Positions 56,707-64,000 of a stretch of 64,000 nt of DNA are shown here, piece after piece. The notes under the pieces are model-generated. The model saw only the letters and a list, made by a program, of their open reading frames with translations, was not told where the DNA came from and did not search any database. How positions within the stretch are numbered: the first letter of the stretch is position 1; each line of letters opens with the position of its first letter. The position numbers and the translations under genes are program-made. The DNA comes from Actinomyces naeslundii (lineage in GTDB: Bacteria > Actinomycetota > Actinomycetes > Actinomycetales > Actinomycetaceae): positions 1 to 64,000 of the forward strand of contig NZ_MSRR01000018.1 in assembly GCF_001956585.1 (NCBI RefSeq), in the 5' to 3' direction.

Positions 56707-58797
56707 ATGAGCGCTGAGCCACTGCTCACCGATCTTGACCGTCAGGCCATCGCGGTTTCCAAGGCGCTGGCCGCCGACGCCGTGGAGAAGGCCGGGTCGG
56801 GCCACCCCGGTACGCCAATTTCTCTGGCGGGGGTGGCGTGGCTGCTCTACCAGCGTGAGATGGTCCACGACCCGACGGACCCGGGCTGGCTGGGGCGCGA
56901 CCGGTTCGTCCTGTCCATCGGGCACGCCTCACTGGTGCAGTACATCCAGCTGTTCCTGGCCGGCTACGACATCGATCTGAGTGGCTTCACGGCCTTCCGC
57001 TCCCCGGCCGGTCTGCCGGGCCACCCCGAGTTCGGTGAGGTTCCCGGGGTGGAGACGACCACCGGACCGCTGGGGGCGGGCTTCGCCAACGCGGTGGGCC
57101 TGGCCATGGCGGCGCGCCGCGAGCACGGGCTGCTCGACGCCGGCACCCCGCTGGGCGAGTCGGTCTTCGACCACTTCGTCTACACGATCCTGGGCGACGG
57201 CTGCATGCAGGAGGGCGTGACCTCAGAGGCCGCCTCCCTGGCCGGTACCCAGCAGCTGGGCAACCTCATCGCCATCTACGACGACAACGACATCTCCATC
57301 GAGGGCAACACGGACATCGCCTTCACCGAGGATCCCTCGGCACGCTTCGAGGCCTACGGGTGGCACGTGCTCGACGTCGACTGGCGCACCGGCCCCGACG
57401 GCTACGCGGAGGACCTCCAGGCGCTGCACGAGGCCATCGTGGCGGCCCGCGCCGAGACCGAGCGGCCGTCACTGATCCGTCTGCACACGATCATCGCCTG
57501 GCCCTCGCCGACCAAGCAGGGTCAGGAGTCCTCCCACGGCGCCAAGCTCGGGGGTGAGGAGGTCGCCGGGCTCAAGCGGGCCCTGGGCCTGGATCCCGAG
57601 CAGAGCTTCATCCTGCCCGACGACGTCGTCGCCCACGCCCGGAAGCAGGCCGCCGAGAGCACCCGGGCCGCCCGAGCGGTCTGGGACGAGCGCTTCACGG
57701 CATGGCAGCAGGCCAACCCCGACGGCGCCGCGCTGCTGGAGCGGCTTCGGGCGCACCGCCTTCCCGAGGGCCTTCAGGCCGCCCTGCCGACCTGGGAGGT
57801 CGGCCAGTCCCTGGCCACCCGTGCGGCGTCGGGCAAGGTGCTCTCCGCGTTGGCAGACGTGGTACCTGAGCTGTGGGGCGGGTCGTCGGACCTGGCCGGC
57901 TCGAACAACACGAGTATGGCCGACGAGCCCTCCTTCCTTCCCACTCCCCTGGCGCAGGCCGACGGTGACGGGCCCTTCGGGCGCACCATCCACTTCGGTG
58001 TGCGCGAGCACGCCATGGGATCGATCCTCAACGGCATCGCCCTGGACGGTCTCACCCGCGCCTACGGGGGCACCTTCATGGTGTTCTCCGACTACATGCG
58101 CCCGGCCGTGCGCCTGGCGGCGCTCATGGGCATCGGCTCGATCTTCGTGTGGTCCCACGACTCCATCGGCGTGGGTGAGGACGGCCCCACCCACCAGCCC
58201 GTCGAGCACCTGGCGGCGCTGCGCGCCATCCCGGGCCTGGCCGTGGTGCGGCCCGGGGACGCCAACGAGACCGCCGCGGCCTGGGCCGAGATCCTGGCCC
58301 GTCCGGACCAGCCGGCCGGCATCGCCCTGTCGCGTCAGAACCTCACCGTGAACGCCTCCGCCAGCGCCGCGGCCGAGGGCGTGCGCCGCGGCGCCTACGT
58401 CCTGGCCGAGGCCACCGACGCAGGCGGCGGCCAGACCGACCCCGAGGTGGTCCTGATCGCCACCGGCTCCGAGGTCGGCGTGGCCGTGGCGGCCCGCGAC
58501 GTCCTCCAGGAGCAGGGCACGCCCACCCGGGTGGTCTCCGCCCCCTGCCTGGAGTGGTTCGCCCAGCAGGACGCCGCCTACCGGGACCAGGTACTGCCGG
58601 CCGGTGCCGCCAAGGTCGCCGTCGAGGCCGGCATCGCCCTGGGCTGGCGCGAGATCGTCGGTGACGCCGGCGAGATCGTCTCCCTGGACCACTACGGCGC
58701 CTCGGCCGCCGGCACCGCCCTGTTCGAGGAGTACGGCTTCACCGCCGACAACGTCGCCCAGCGCGCCCGCCAGGCCCTGGCCCGCACCCGCGGCTGA
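56707..58797 (+). CDS. tkt: Transketolase
   Basis: 696 residues. It moves two-carbon ketol units in the pentose phosphate pathway using thiamine diphosphate. Motifs: KAGSGHPGTPISLAG, TTGPLGAGFANAVGLAMAAR, GDGCMQEGVTSEAASLAG to YDDN (ThDP/Mg), and in the Pyr domain FGVREHAMGSILNGIAL with DSIGVGEDGPTHQPVEHLAALR. ATG at 56707 after AAGGAG; an upstream in-frame ATG lacks a ribosome site. The sequence looks complete. A long hairpin follows. Confidence 0.96.
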   Translation: MSAEPLLTDLDRQAIAVSKALAADAVEKAGSGHPGTPISLAGVAWLLYQREMVHDPTDPGWLGRDRFVLSIGHASLVQYIQLFLAGYDIDLSGFTAFRSPAGLPGHPEFGEVPGVETTTGPLGAGFANAVGLAMAARREHGLLDAGTPLGESVFDHFVYTILGDGCMQEGVTSEAASLAGTQQLGNLIAIYDDNDISIEGNTDIAFTEDPSARFEAYGWHVLDVDWRTGPDGYAEDLQALHEAIVAARAETERPSLIRLHTIIAWPSPTKQGQESSHGAKLGGEEVAGLKRALGLDPEQSFILPDDVVAHARKQAAESTRAARAVWDERFTAWQQANPDGAALLERLRAHRLPEGLQAALPTWEVGQSLATRAASGKVLSALADVVPELWGGSSDLAGSNNTSMADEPSFLPTPLAQADGDGPFGRTIHFGVREHAMGSILNGIALDGLTRAYGGTFMVFSDYMRPAVRLAALMGIGSIFVWSHDSIGVGEDGPTHQPVEHLAALRAIPGLAVVRPGDANETAAAWAEILARPDQPAGIALSRQNLTVNASASAAAEGVRRGAYVLAEATDAGGGQTDPEVVLIATGSEVGVAVAARDVLQEQGTPTRVVSAPCLEWFAQQDAAYRDQVLPAGAAKVAVEAGIALGWREIVGDAGEIVSLDHYGASAAGTALFEEYGFTADNVAQRARQALARTRG

Positions 58798-58817
58798 CTC
58801 CCGGCCCCATCACCACC

Positions 58818-58882
58818 GAGCCGGTCGTTCTTCAGCTAGCCATACGGACAATCCGTGGGGCTACCTGAAGAACGACCGGCTC
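58818..58882. terminator. 65-nt long hairpin after transketolase
   Basis: A perfect 18-bp outer stem (GAGCCGGTCGTTCTTCAG and complement) continues through TAGCC/GGCTA and an inner ACGGA-CAA-TCCGT hairpin followed by GTGGGGC. It resembles the 69-nt hairpin after aspC in tip (CCGAGCCGG), inner hairpin and GTGGGGC word. Position fits a terminator of tkt. Confidence 0.78.
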
Positions 58883-59026
58883 AATGTGTGAGAAATATAT
58901 GTCACGGGGATACTACTCCCCATACTGAACAGGTGACGCGCCGGAAGATTTTGGGCACGCTGGGTCCGGTCGCGCCGCCGGGCGCACTGCGACACCATTC
59001 CCCGAACACAGAAAAGGCCGTCTCTC

Positions 59027-59482
59027 ATGAGCGCACAGCAACCCGCCCAGAACGCCCCCCAGATCCCTGACAGCAACGACTCCGGTGAGGACCAGCCCCT
59101 GCGCACGCGCTACTACTACCTCATCATGACCATCATGGTCGTGATCGGCGTCGTCATCGATATCGCGATCTTCATCGGAATCATCACGAACGCCGAGGGG
59201 AGGGTGCGCATCCCCTACCTGGTCTTCATTCTTCCCGTTGTCGGTGCTCTGGCGGTCGGCAGGTTCGCCGACGCGGCCCTGGCCAAGAAGTCTCCTCACC
59301 TGGTGCCCGGTTACGTGGCCCCGCAGTACCAGCCCTATCCGGGTGCGGCCCCTGCACAGCAGGGCTACGGCCAGCCTCAGCAGCCGCAGTACGGACAGGT
59401 CCCCACCGGTCAGGCTCCCCAGAACCAGCAGCCCTATGACCAGGGAGGGCAGCCGGGGCAGACCGGCCCGGTCGGCTACTGA
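59027..59482 (+). CDS. Small membrane protein with Pro/Gln/Gly/Tyr-rich tail
   Basis: 151 residues. A polar N-terminus (about 1-28), two membrane segments (about 31-54, YLIMTIMVVIGVVIDIAIFIG; about 64-80, LVFILPVVGALAVGRF) and a tail from about 92 rich in Gln, Pro, Gly and Tyr (QPQQPQYGQVPTGQ). The conserved membrane part resembles DUF3099-like small actinobacterial proteins only loosely; no family is asserted. Upstream of radA, same strand. Confidence 0.7.
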   Translation: MSAQQPAQNAPQIPDSNDSGEDQPLRTRYYYLIMTIMVVIGVVIDIAIFIGIITNAEGRVRIPYLVFILPVVGALAVGRFADAALAKKSPHLVPGYVAPQYQPYPGAAPAQQGYGQPQQPQYGQVPTGQAPQNQQPYDQGGQPGQTGPVGY

Positions 59483-59544
59483 GGCCCGGAGGGCGCCGAG
59501 CAGATGCCCGAATAGATGTCGGTGGGGCCCGATACGCTCCCGTC

Positions 59545-60966
59545 ATGCCCGCATCGAAGAGCCCCAAGGCGCCTAAGGTCTCCTACCACTGCACCGAGTG
59601 CGGCTGGTCCAGCCCCAAGTGGATGGGCCAGTGCCGGGAGTGCCGCGAGTGGGGCACCCTCGAGGAGGTCCAGTCCGCCGGCACCTCGGGTGGGGCCGTC
59701 GGCGGCAGTGCCCTGGCCGCGGCCAGTGCCGTGCGACCGACGGTGTCCGCCCGTCCCATCGGGGAGGTCAGCGCCACCGAGGCCAGGGCCCGCCCCACCG
59801 GGGTGGGCGAGCTGGACCGGGTCCTGGGTGGCGGGATCGTACCGGGCGCCGTCGTGCTGCTGGCCGGCGAGCCCGGCGTCGGGAAGTCCACGCTGCTGCT
59901 CGACGTCGCCGCGAAGGCCGCCGCCGTGGCGCGCGAGCGCGGGGACGGGCCGGTCCTCTACGTCACCGGTGAGGAGTCGGCCTCGCAGGTGCGGCTGCGG
60001 GCAGAGCGCATCGACGCCCTGGATCCGGGGCTGCTCCTGGCCGCGGAGACCGAGCTCGGGTCCCTGCTGGGGCACGTGGAGGCGGCCGGCCCCTCCCTGC
60101 TGGTGGTGGACTCGGTTCAGACCATCGCCTCGGCGCAGGTCGAGGGCAGTGCCGGAGGCGTCACCCAGGTCCGGGCCGTGGCCGGCGCACTCATCGCGGT
60201 GGCCAAGGAGCGCAGTATCCCGGTGCTGCTCGTGGGGCACGTGACCAAGGACGGCGGGATCGCCGGACCCCGGGTCCTGGAGCACCTGGTCGACGTCGTC
60301 GCCCAGTTCGAGGGCGACCGCCACGCCCGCCTGCGCCTGCTGCGGGCCGTCAAGAACCGCTACGGCCCCACCGACGAGGTCGGCTGCTTCGACCTGGGCG
60401 AGCGGGGCATCGTGGGGCTGGCGGACCCCTCGGGCCTGTTCCTGTCCGCCGCCCGCTCCGAGGTGCCGGGAACCTGCGCCACCGTCACCCTCGAGGGGCG
60501 CCGGCCCATGCCGGTGGAGATCCAGGCGCTCGTGGCCTCCACCAACGCCGGCTCGCCGCGGCGCACCACCTCCGGGGTGGACCACTCGCGCACGGCCATG
60601 GCGCTGGCGGTTCTCAGCGCCCGGTTGCGGGTGGACACCTCCAGCACGGACGTCTACGTCTCCACCGTGGGCGGGGCGCGCGCCGTCGAGCCGGCCACGG
60701 ACCTGGCAGTGGCCATCTCCGTGGTCTCGGCCGCGCGCAACCTACCCACACCCGCCGGGCTCGTGGCCTTCGGCGAGGTGGGGCTCACCGGTGAGGTGCG
60801 TGCCACCGTCGGCATCCAGCGGCGCCTGGCGGAGGCCTCCCGACTCGGCTTCGACCGGGCGATCGTACCGCTGGCGGGCTCAGCCGAGCTGCGCGAGGTC
60901 GCCGGGATGCAGGTCCTTCCGGTCTCTCACGTAGGCGAGGCGATGGGGGCGGCGCTGCCTCGTTAA
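59545..60966 (+). CDS. radA: DNA repair protein RadA
   Basis: 473 residues. N-terminal C4 zinc finger (CTECGWSSPKWMGQCREC), RecA-like ATPase with Walker A GEPGVGKST (about residue 111) and Walker B LLVVDSVQTI, the RadA-specific KNRYGPTDEVG motif, and a Lon-protease-like C-terminal domain (LAVAISVVSAARNLPTPAG). It drives branch migration in recombination. disA is 255 bp downstream, as in many Gram-positives. Confidence 0.97.
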   Translation: MPASKSPKAPKVSYHCTECGWSSPKWMGQCRECREWGTLEEVQSAGTSGGAVGGSALAAASAVRPTVSARPIGEVSATEARARPTGVGELDRVLGGGIVPGAVVLLAGEPGVGKSTLLLDVAAKAAAVARERGDGPVLYVTGEESASQVRLRAERIDALDPGLLLAAETELGSLLGHVEAAGPSLLVVDSVQTIASAQVEGSAGGVTQVRAVAGALIAVAKERSIPVLLVGHVTKDGGIAGPRVLEHLVDVVAQFEGDRHARLRLLRAVKNRYGPTDEVGCFDLGERGIVGLADPSGLFLSAARSEVPGTCATVTLEGRRPMPVEIQALVASTNAGSPRRTTSGVDHSRTAMALAVLSARLRVDTSSTDVYVSTVGGARAVEPATDLAVAISVVSAARNLPTPAGLVAFGEVGLTGEVRATVGIQRRLAEASRLGFDRAIVPLAGSAELREVAGMQVLPVSHVGEAMGAALPR

Positions 60967-60973
60967 CAGCGTT

Positions 60974-61014
60974 GACGGCGCAGCCGTGAACCGATCCGCT
61001 CGACGGCGCAGCCG
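60974..61014. repeat. 13-bp direct repeat between radA and disA
   Basis: GACGGCGCAGCCG occurs at 60974-60986 and again at 61002-61014, spaced 28 bp. Significance unknown; possibly a regulator site or chance in GC-rich DNA. Confidence 0.35.
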
Positions 61015-61221
61015 CACGCAGCCAACAGACCGAGTGGTCCAGTGTGGGAAGGCCCTCTCCGAGAGGCGGCCCGCCTGCCGATACCATGGAGCCGTGAGCA
61101 CCGATGGGTGCGCGCTCAACCAGATGGCCTGAAGCCAGAAGGTTCGAGACGCTCGTACCGCCCCGGTGAGCACTCACCGTGCGAGTCCTTACCCCGGGTC
61201 ACCGTGAGATCAGGAGAGATG

Positions 61222-62289
61222 ATGATCGAGGCCGCTGGCCAGCTGCGCGAGACGCTTGCGCTCGTCGCTCCCGGCACCGTCCTTCGCGACGGCCTGGAGC
61301 GGATCCTGCGCGGTCGTACCGGAGCGATCATCGTGCTGGGCTTCGACCCAGTGGTCGAGGCCATCTCCTCAGGCGGCTTCCACCTCGACGTCGAGCTCTC
61401 CGCGGCCCGCCTGCGCGAGCTGGCCAAGATGGACGGCGGCGTCGTCGTCGACATGGACACCGCCCGGATCCGGCGCGCCAACGTCCAGCTCCTGCCCAAC
61501 GCCTCGATCCAGACCTCGGAGACGGGCATGCGCCACCGCACCGCCGAGCGCGTGGCCCGCCAGACCGGCTACCCAGTCATCTCCGTGAGCCAGTCGATGC
61601 GGATCATCTCCCTGTACGTGGACGGCAAGCGCCACGTTCTGGAGCCCAGCGAGTCCATCCTGGCCAGCGCCAACCAGGCCCTATCCGCCCTTGAGCGCTA
61701 CAAGGCCCGTCTCGATCAGACCTCCGCCGGCCTGGACTCCCTGGAGATCGAGGACCTCGTCACCGTACGCGACGTCACCTCGGTGCTCCAGCTCATGGAG
61801 ATGGTCCGTCGCATCTCCGACGACATCGATTCCTACGTCCTGGAGCTCGGCACCGACGGGCGCCTTCTGGCCCTGCAGGTCGAGGAGCTCACCCGGGGCC
61901 TGCTGGCCGAGCACGGCTTCCTCCTGGAGGACTACCTGCCCGAGGGCCTGGACACCGCCACCGTGGATGCGCGCCTGAAGTGGGTGGGCTCCCCCGCCCT
62001 CCTGGATCTGGCGATGGTGGCGCGCTCCATGGGCCTGGGCGGCATCGACGGCCAGGACCTGGACGCTCAGGTCTCCCCGCGTGGACTGCGGATCCTGTCC
62101 AAGATCCCGCGCCTGCCCGTGGTCACGGCGCGCGCCGTCGTCGAGCAGTGGGGGTCCCTGCAGGGGGTCCTCGGTGCGACCATCGAGGAGCTCGAGGCGG
62201 TTGAGGGCGTCGGCGCCCAACGGGCTCGGACCCTGCGCGACGGATTGTCGCGGCTGGCGGAGATCTCCGTCGTCGAGCGCTACGCCTGA
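61222..62289 (+). CDS. disA: DNA integrity scanning diadenylate cyclase DisA
   Basis: 355 residues. DAC domain (about 1-140) with DGGVVVDMDTARIRRANVQL (DGG in place of the usual DGA) and ETGMRHRTAERVARQTG; a linker helical domain; and a C-terminal HhH domain (LPVVTARAVVEQWGSLQGVLGA, VEGVGAQRARTLRDGL). It makes c-di-AMP from two ATP and binds branched DNA. ATG at 61222 after AGGAG (ATG 61219 also in frame). The RadA-DisA pairing supports the call. Confidence 0.96.
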   Translation: MIEAAGQLRETLALVAPGTVLRDGLERILRGRTGAIIVLGFDPVVEAISSGGFHLDVELSAARLRELAKMDGGVVVDMDTARIRRANVQLLPNASIQTSETGMRHRTAERVARQTGYPVISVSQSMRIISLYVDGKRHVLEPSESILASANQALSALERYKARLDQTSAGLDSLEIEDLVTVRDVTSVLQLMEMVRRISDDIDSYVLELGTDGRLLALQVEELTRGLLAEHGFLLEDYLPEGLDTATVDARLKWVGSPALLDLAMVARSMGLGGIDGQDLDAQVSPRGLRILSKIPRLPVVTARAVVEQWGSLQGVLGATIEELEAVEGVGAQRARTLRDGLSRLAEISVVERYA

Positions 62290-62364
62290 GCCCTCCAGGT
62301 TCCCTGAGCGCCGACGCCGACGAGCACCCGGCGCTGCCGGGGCCGCTGCCACGACCAATCGGAG

Positions 62365-63639
62365 TCAGCCGACGACGAAGACCCGGTCCTCAGTCAGGTC
62401 CTTGTCCCCCATGACGAAGCGGAAGCGGTAGGTCCCGGCCCCCGCGGCACTGCCGGGCGCGGTCTGTGCCTGGCCGGCCGAGGCACTCGCAGAGGAGGCG
62501 CCGGTCGCACTCGGGTCGGTCGAGGCCGCGCCCTGGTCGGTGGCCTTCCCACTCGCGTCCTTACTCGGCGTGGACGAGGCCGGCAGCGCGGTGGCGGCGG
62601 CGCAGTCGGAGGTGGCGGCGTTCCCGTTCCACGTCACGCTGACGTCAGCGGCCTGCCCCGGAGGCAGAAGCAGCGGGCGCTTGGTCTGGCCCACCGGGCA
62701 GGTGACGGAGTCCCATACCTGCTGAGAGCCCGAGGAGACCCGCACGCCCACGGCCTGGCTGCCGGCGTCGAGCAGACAGGGTGCCGATCCTTTGTTGACC
62801 AGGGAGATGGAGAAGGTCGCCCCGACGCCAACGCCTATGGACTCCGGCCCCTGCACCGTGTTCGACAGTGCCGAGGGGTCACAGGCTCCCGGCGTGGGGT
62901 AGACGGTGTGCACCTGAGCGGCGGCGCGCTGCTCGTCCTGGCTACGGATGGTGCCACGCACCCAGAGGTAGCCGACGACGACGGCCACCACGAGCAGCAG
63001 GAGGAACAGCAGGATGCCTCCTAGGACCAGTGCACGGCGCAGGCCGTAGCGGGGCTGGGGAGGGATCGGCTTGCGCAGGCGCCCGCTGCGGGGCTGCTCG
63101 GGGCCCTGCTGAACCGAGTCGGGGGCCCCGGTGAGTCGCCCGCCGCCGATGTGGGCCCACTGGATGCCCTTGCCCCAGCCGCTGCGACGATGACCGGAGC
63201 GACCGGCCTGGGTCGAGCTCGTCCGGGCGGAGCGAGCGGTTCCCGGAGCGGCCTGCCGCGAACGCGCCGCCGAGGAGGCCTCAGCGGCCTGTGAGCTCTC
63301 AGAGCGCTGCTGCCCCTGACCGGGGCGCCCTTTCCGCTTGCTGGCCTGAGCCGACTTGCCCCCTCCGGAGGTCCTACCCGTCTGCCCCGAGTGCAGAGGG
63401 TGCCCGGCCCGATTGGCGCTGGAGGTACGCCCCCCTCGGCCCTTGGCCTGGGGGCCTGGCTTCTTTCCCTGGGGGGACCTGGCCGTACCGGTCCCGGACT
63501 CGCCGGCGCCGCCCGTGTGCCGGTGCGGCCGGGACTGGGATCCGGATGATGAGCGGCCCGTCGAGGAACCCGCGCCACGACGGGCCGCGCCTCGTCGTCC
63601 TGCGCTTTCCCCATGACTGCGTCCGCGTCCTTTGGCCAT
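62365..63639 (-). CDS. Basic membrane-anchored protein, unknown
   Basis: 424 residues. The first 225 or so are extremely basic low complexity (Gly, Ser, Arg, Gln, Lys; GRGRSHGES, SSTGRSSSGSQ), ending in a Pro/Arg-rich segment before a membrane segment (about 235-260, ALVLGGILLFLLLLVVAVVVGYL). The outer part (about 265-424) is beta-like with ATFSISLVNKGSAPCLLDAGSQ and paired cysteines, then an Ala/Ser/Thr linker and TYRFRFVMGDKDL. It looks like a DUF4232-type or similar domain but is not certain. ATG at 63639 has a weak ribosome site. Confidence 0.7.
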   Translation of the reverse strand: MAKGRGRSHGESAGRRGAARRGAGSSTGRSSSGSQSRPHRHTGGAGESGTGTARSPQGKKPGPQAKGRGGRTSSANRAGHPLHSGQTGRTSGGGKSAQASKRKGRPGQGQQRSESSQAAEASSAARSRQAAPGTARSARTSSTQAGRSGHRRSGWGKGIQWAHIGGGRLTGAPDSVQQGPEQPRSGRLRKPIPPQPRYGLRRALVLGGILLFLLLLVVAVVVGYLWVRGTIRSQDEQRAAAQVHTVYPTPGACDPSALSNTVQGPESIGVGVGATFSISLVNKGSAPCLLDAGSQAVGVRVSSGSQQVWDSVTCPVGQTKRPLLLPPGQAADVSVTWNGNAATSDCAAATALPASSTPSKDASGKATDQGAASTDPSATGASSASASAGQAQTAPGSAAGAGTYRFRFVMGDKDLTEDRVFVVG

Positions 63640-63810
63640 GGTCACGACTCTACCGGCGCAACGGGCTCGGTGCCGTGAGCGCCCCGCCCGGGCGGCGCGC
63701 CGAGCCACAGACCTTCGTCGCAGTCCGAGTGGTTCCGTGCCCGCCGGCCCGGTCGCAACCACGATCCCCATGGTGAGTCCGCGAACTCGTCGGGGAGGGG
63801 AGGCGTGCGG

Positions 63811-64000
63811 TTACGGGAGCCGGTAGGAGACGCCGTCGTCGTCGGTGGTAATGAGTCCGTCGACCAGGAGCGTGGACAGGGCTCGCACGGGCTGATCGGG
63901 ATCGGGGGCGCCACCACTGGAGCGCAGTCCCGCCCGGGCGGCGCAGGCCACGAGCTCACCGGCGTCGACGGGCTGTCCGTCAGCGGCCTCCCGCAGGCGA
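63811..64000 (-). CDS. C-terminal fragment, probably A/G-specific adenine glycosylase (MutY)
   Basis: The last 62 residues before TAA at 63811-63813; the rest lies beyond the window. The end VRALSTLLVDGLITTDDDGVSYRLP resembles the C-terminus of actinobacterial MutY, and mutY commonly follows radA-disA in this phylum. Neither the catalytic domain nor the iron-sulfur cluster ligands can be seen here. Confidence 0.5.
   Translation of the reverse strand, partial: RLREAADGQPVDAGELVACAARAGLRSSGGAPDPDQPVRALSTLLVDGLITTDDDGVSYRLP

Overview
The window is high-GC actinobacterial DNA, most likely from an oral Actinomyces of the A. oris / naeslundii / viscosus group. This is inferred from the actinobacterial S10-spc-alpha gene order, the 32-residue basic ribosomal protein bS22 beside an excisionase-type HTH gene, the radA-disA pair, and a fimbrial shaft gene (WxxxVxVYPK pilin motif, E-box, LPLTG) next to a class C sortase. 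The assignment rests on reading the proteins; no database was searched.

Layout. 1-201 is the 3' end of a TPR-type gene. 299-17515 (minus) holds the ribosomal protein clusters: S10 (rpsJ-rplC-rplD-rplW-rplB-rpsS-rplV-rpsC-rplP-rpmC-rpsQ), an 853-bp gap with a terminator, spc (rplN to rplO), a terminator, secY-adk, a terminator, map, then infA-rpmJ-rpsM-rpsK-rpoA-rplQ. No rpsD lies in the alpha cluster, and bL17 carries an unusual C-terminal domain. 17775-20864 (minus) is a two-gene pilus locus, shaft pilin and sortase, with strong hairpins between them and an AT-rich upstream region. 21282-25702 (minus) is rpsL-rpsG-fusA-tuf.

26184-31211 is an accessory surface region: a prepilin-peptidase-like gene, a lipoprotein gene broken by two frameshifts, an OmpA-domain protein, a small lipoprotein, and a divergent fused lipoprotein-OmpA gene. 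31511-34361 (minus) is tRNA-Trp, secE, nusG, rplK, rplA. 34533-41649 holds an aminotransferase, a membrane protein with a DUF6636-like domain, a phosphotransferase, adenosine deaminase, murB, bS22 and an HTH protein. 41918-46726 is a KtrB/KtrA-type potassium system split by a divergent TetR/MFS efflux cassette; the MFS gene is frameshifted. 46761-48993 (minus) is dhaKLM (dihydroxyacetone kinase). 49253-55034 holds a low-complexity membrane protein, an NfeD-flotillin pair and a lipoprotein. 55126-58797 is an MFS transporter and transketolase. 59027-64000 holds a small membrane protein, radA, disA, a basic membrane protein and the 3' end of a gene that is probably mutY.

Non-coding structure is rich. 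Most operons end in long perfect hairpins. Two 65-69-nt hairpins (35769-35837 and 58818-58882) look like copies of one element family. A second family, with GTAGTACACGG / GTGCAGTACAC cores and GGGGACTCCCC palindromes, recurs in three intergenic regions. The most unusual candidates for follow-up are these two element families, the split-versus-fused OmpA/lipoprotein island and the bL17 fusion.
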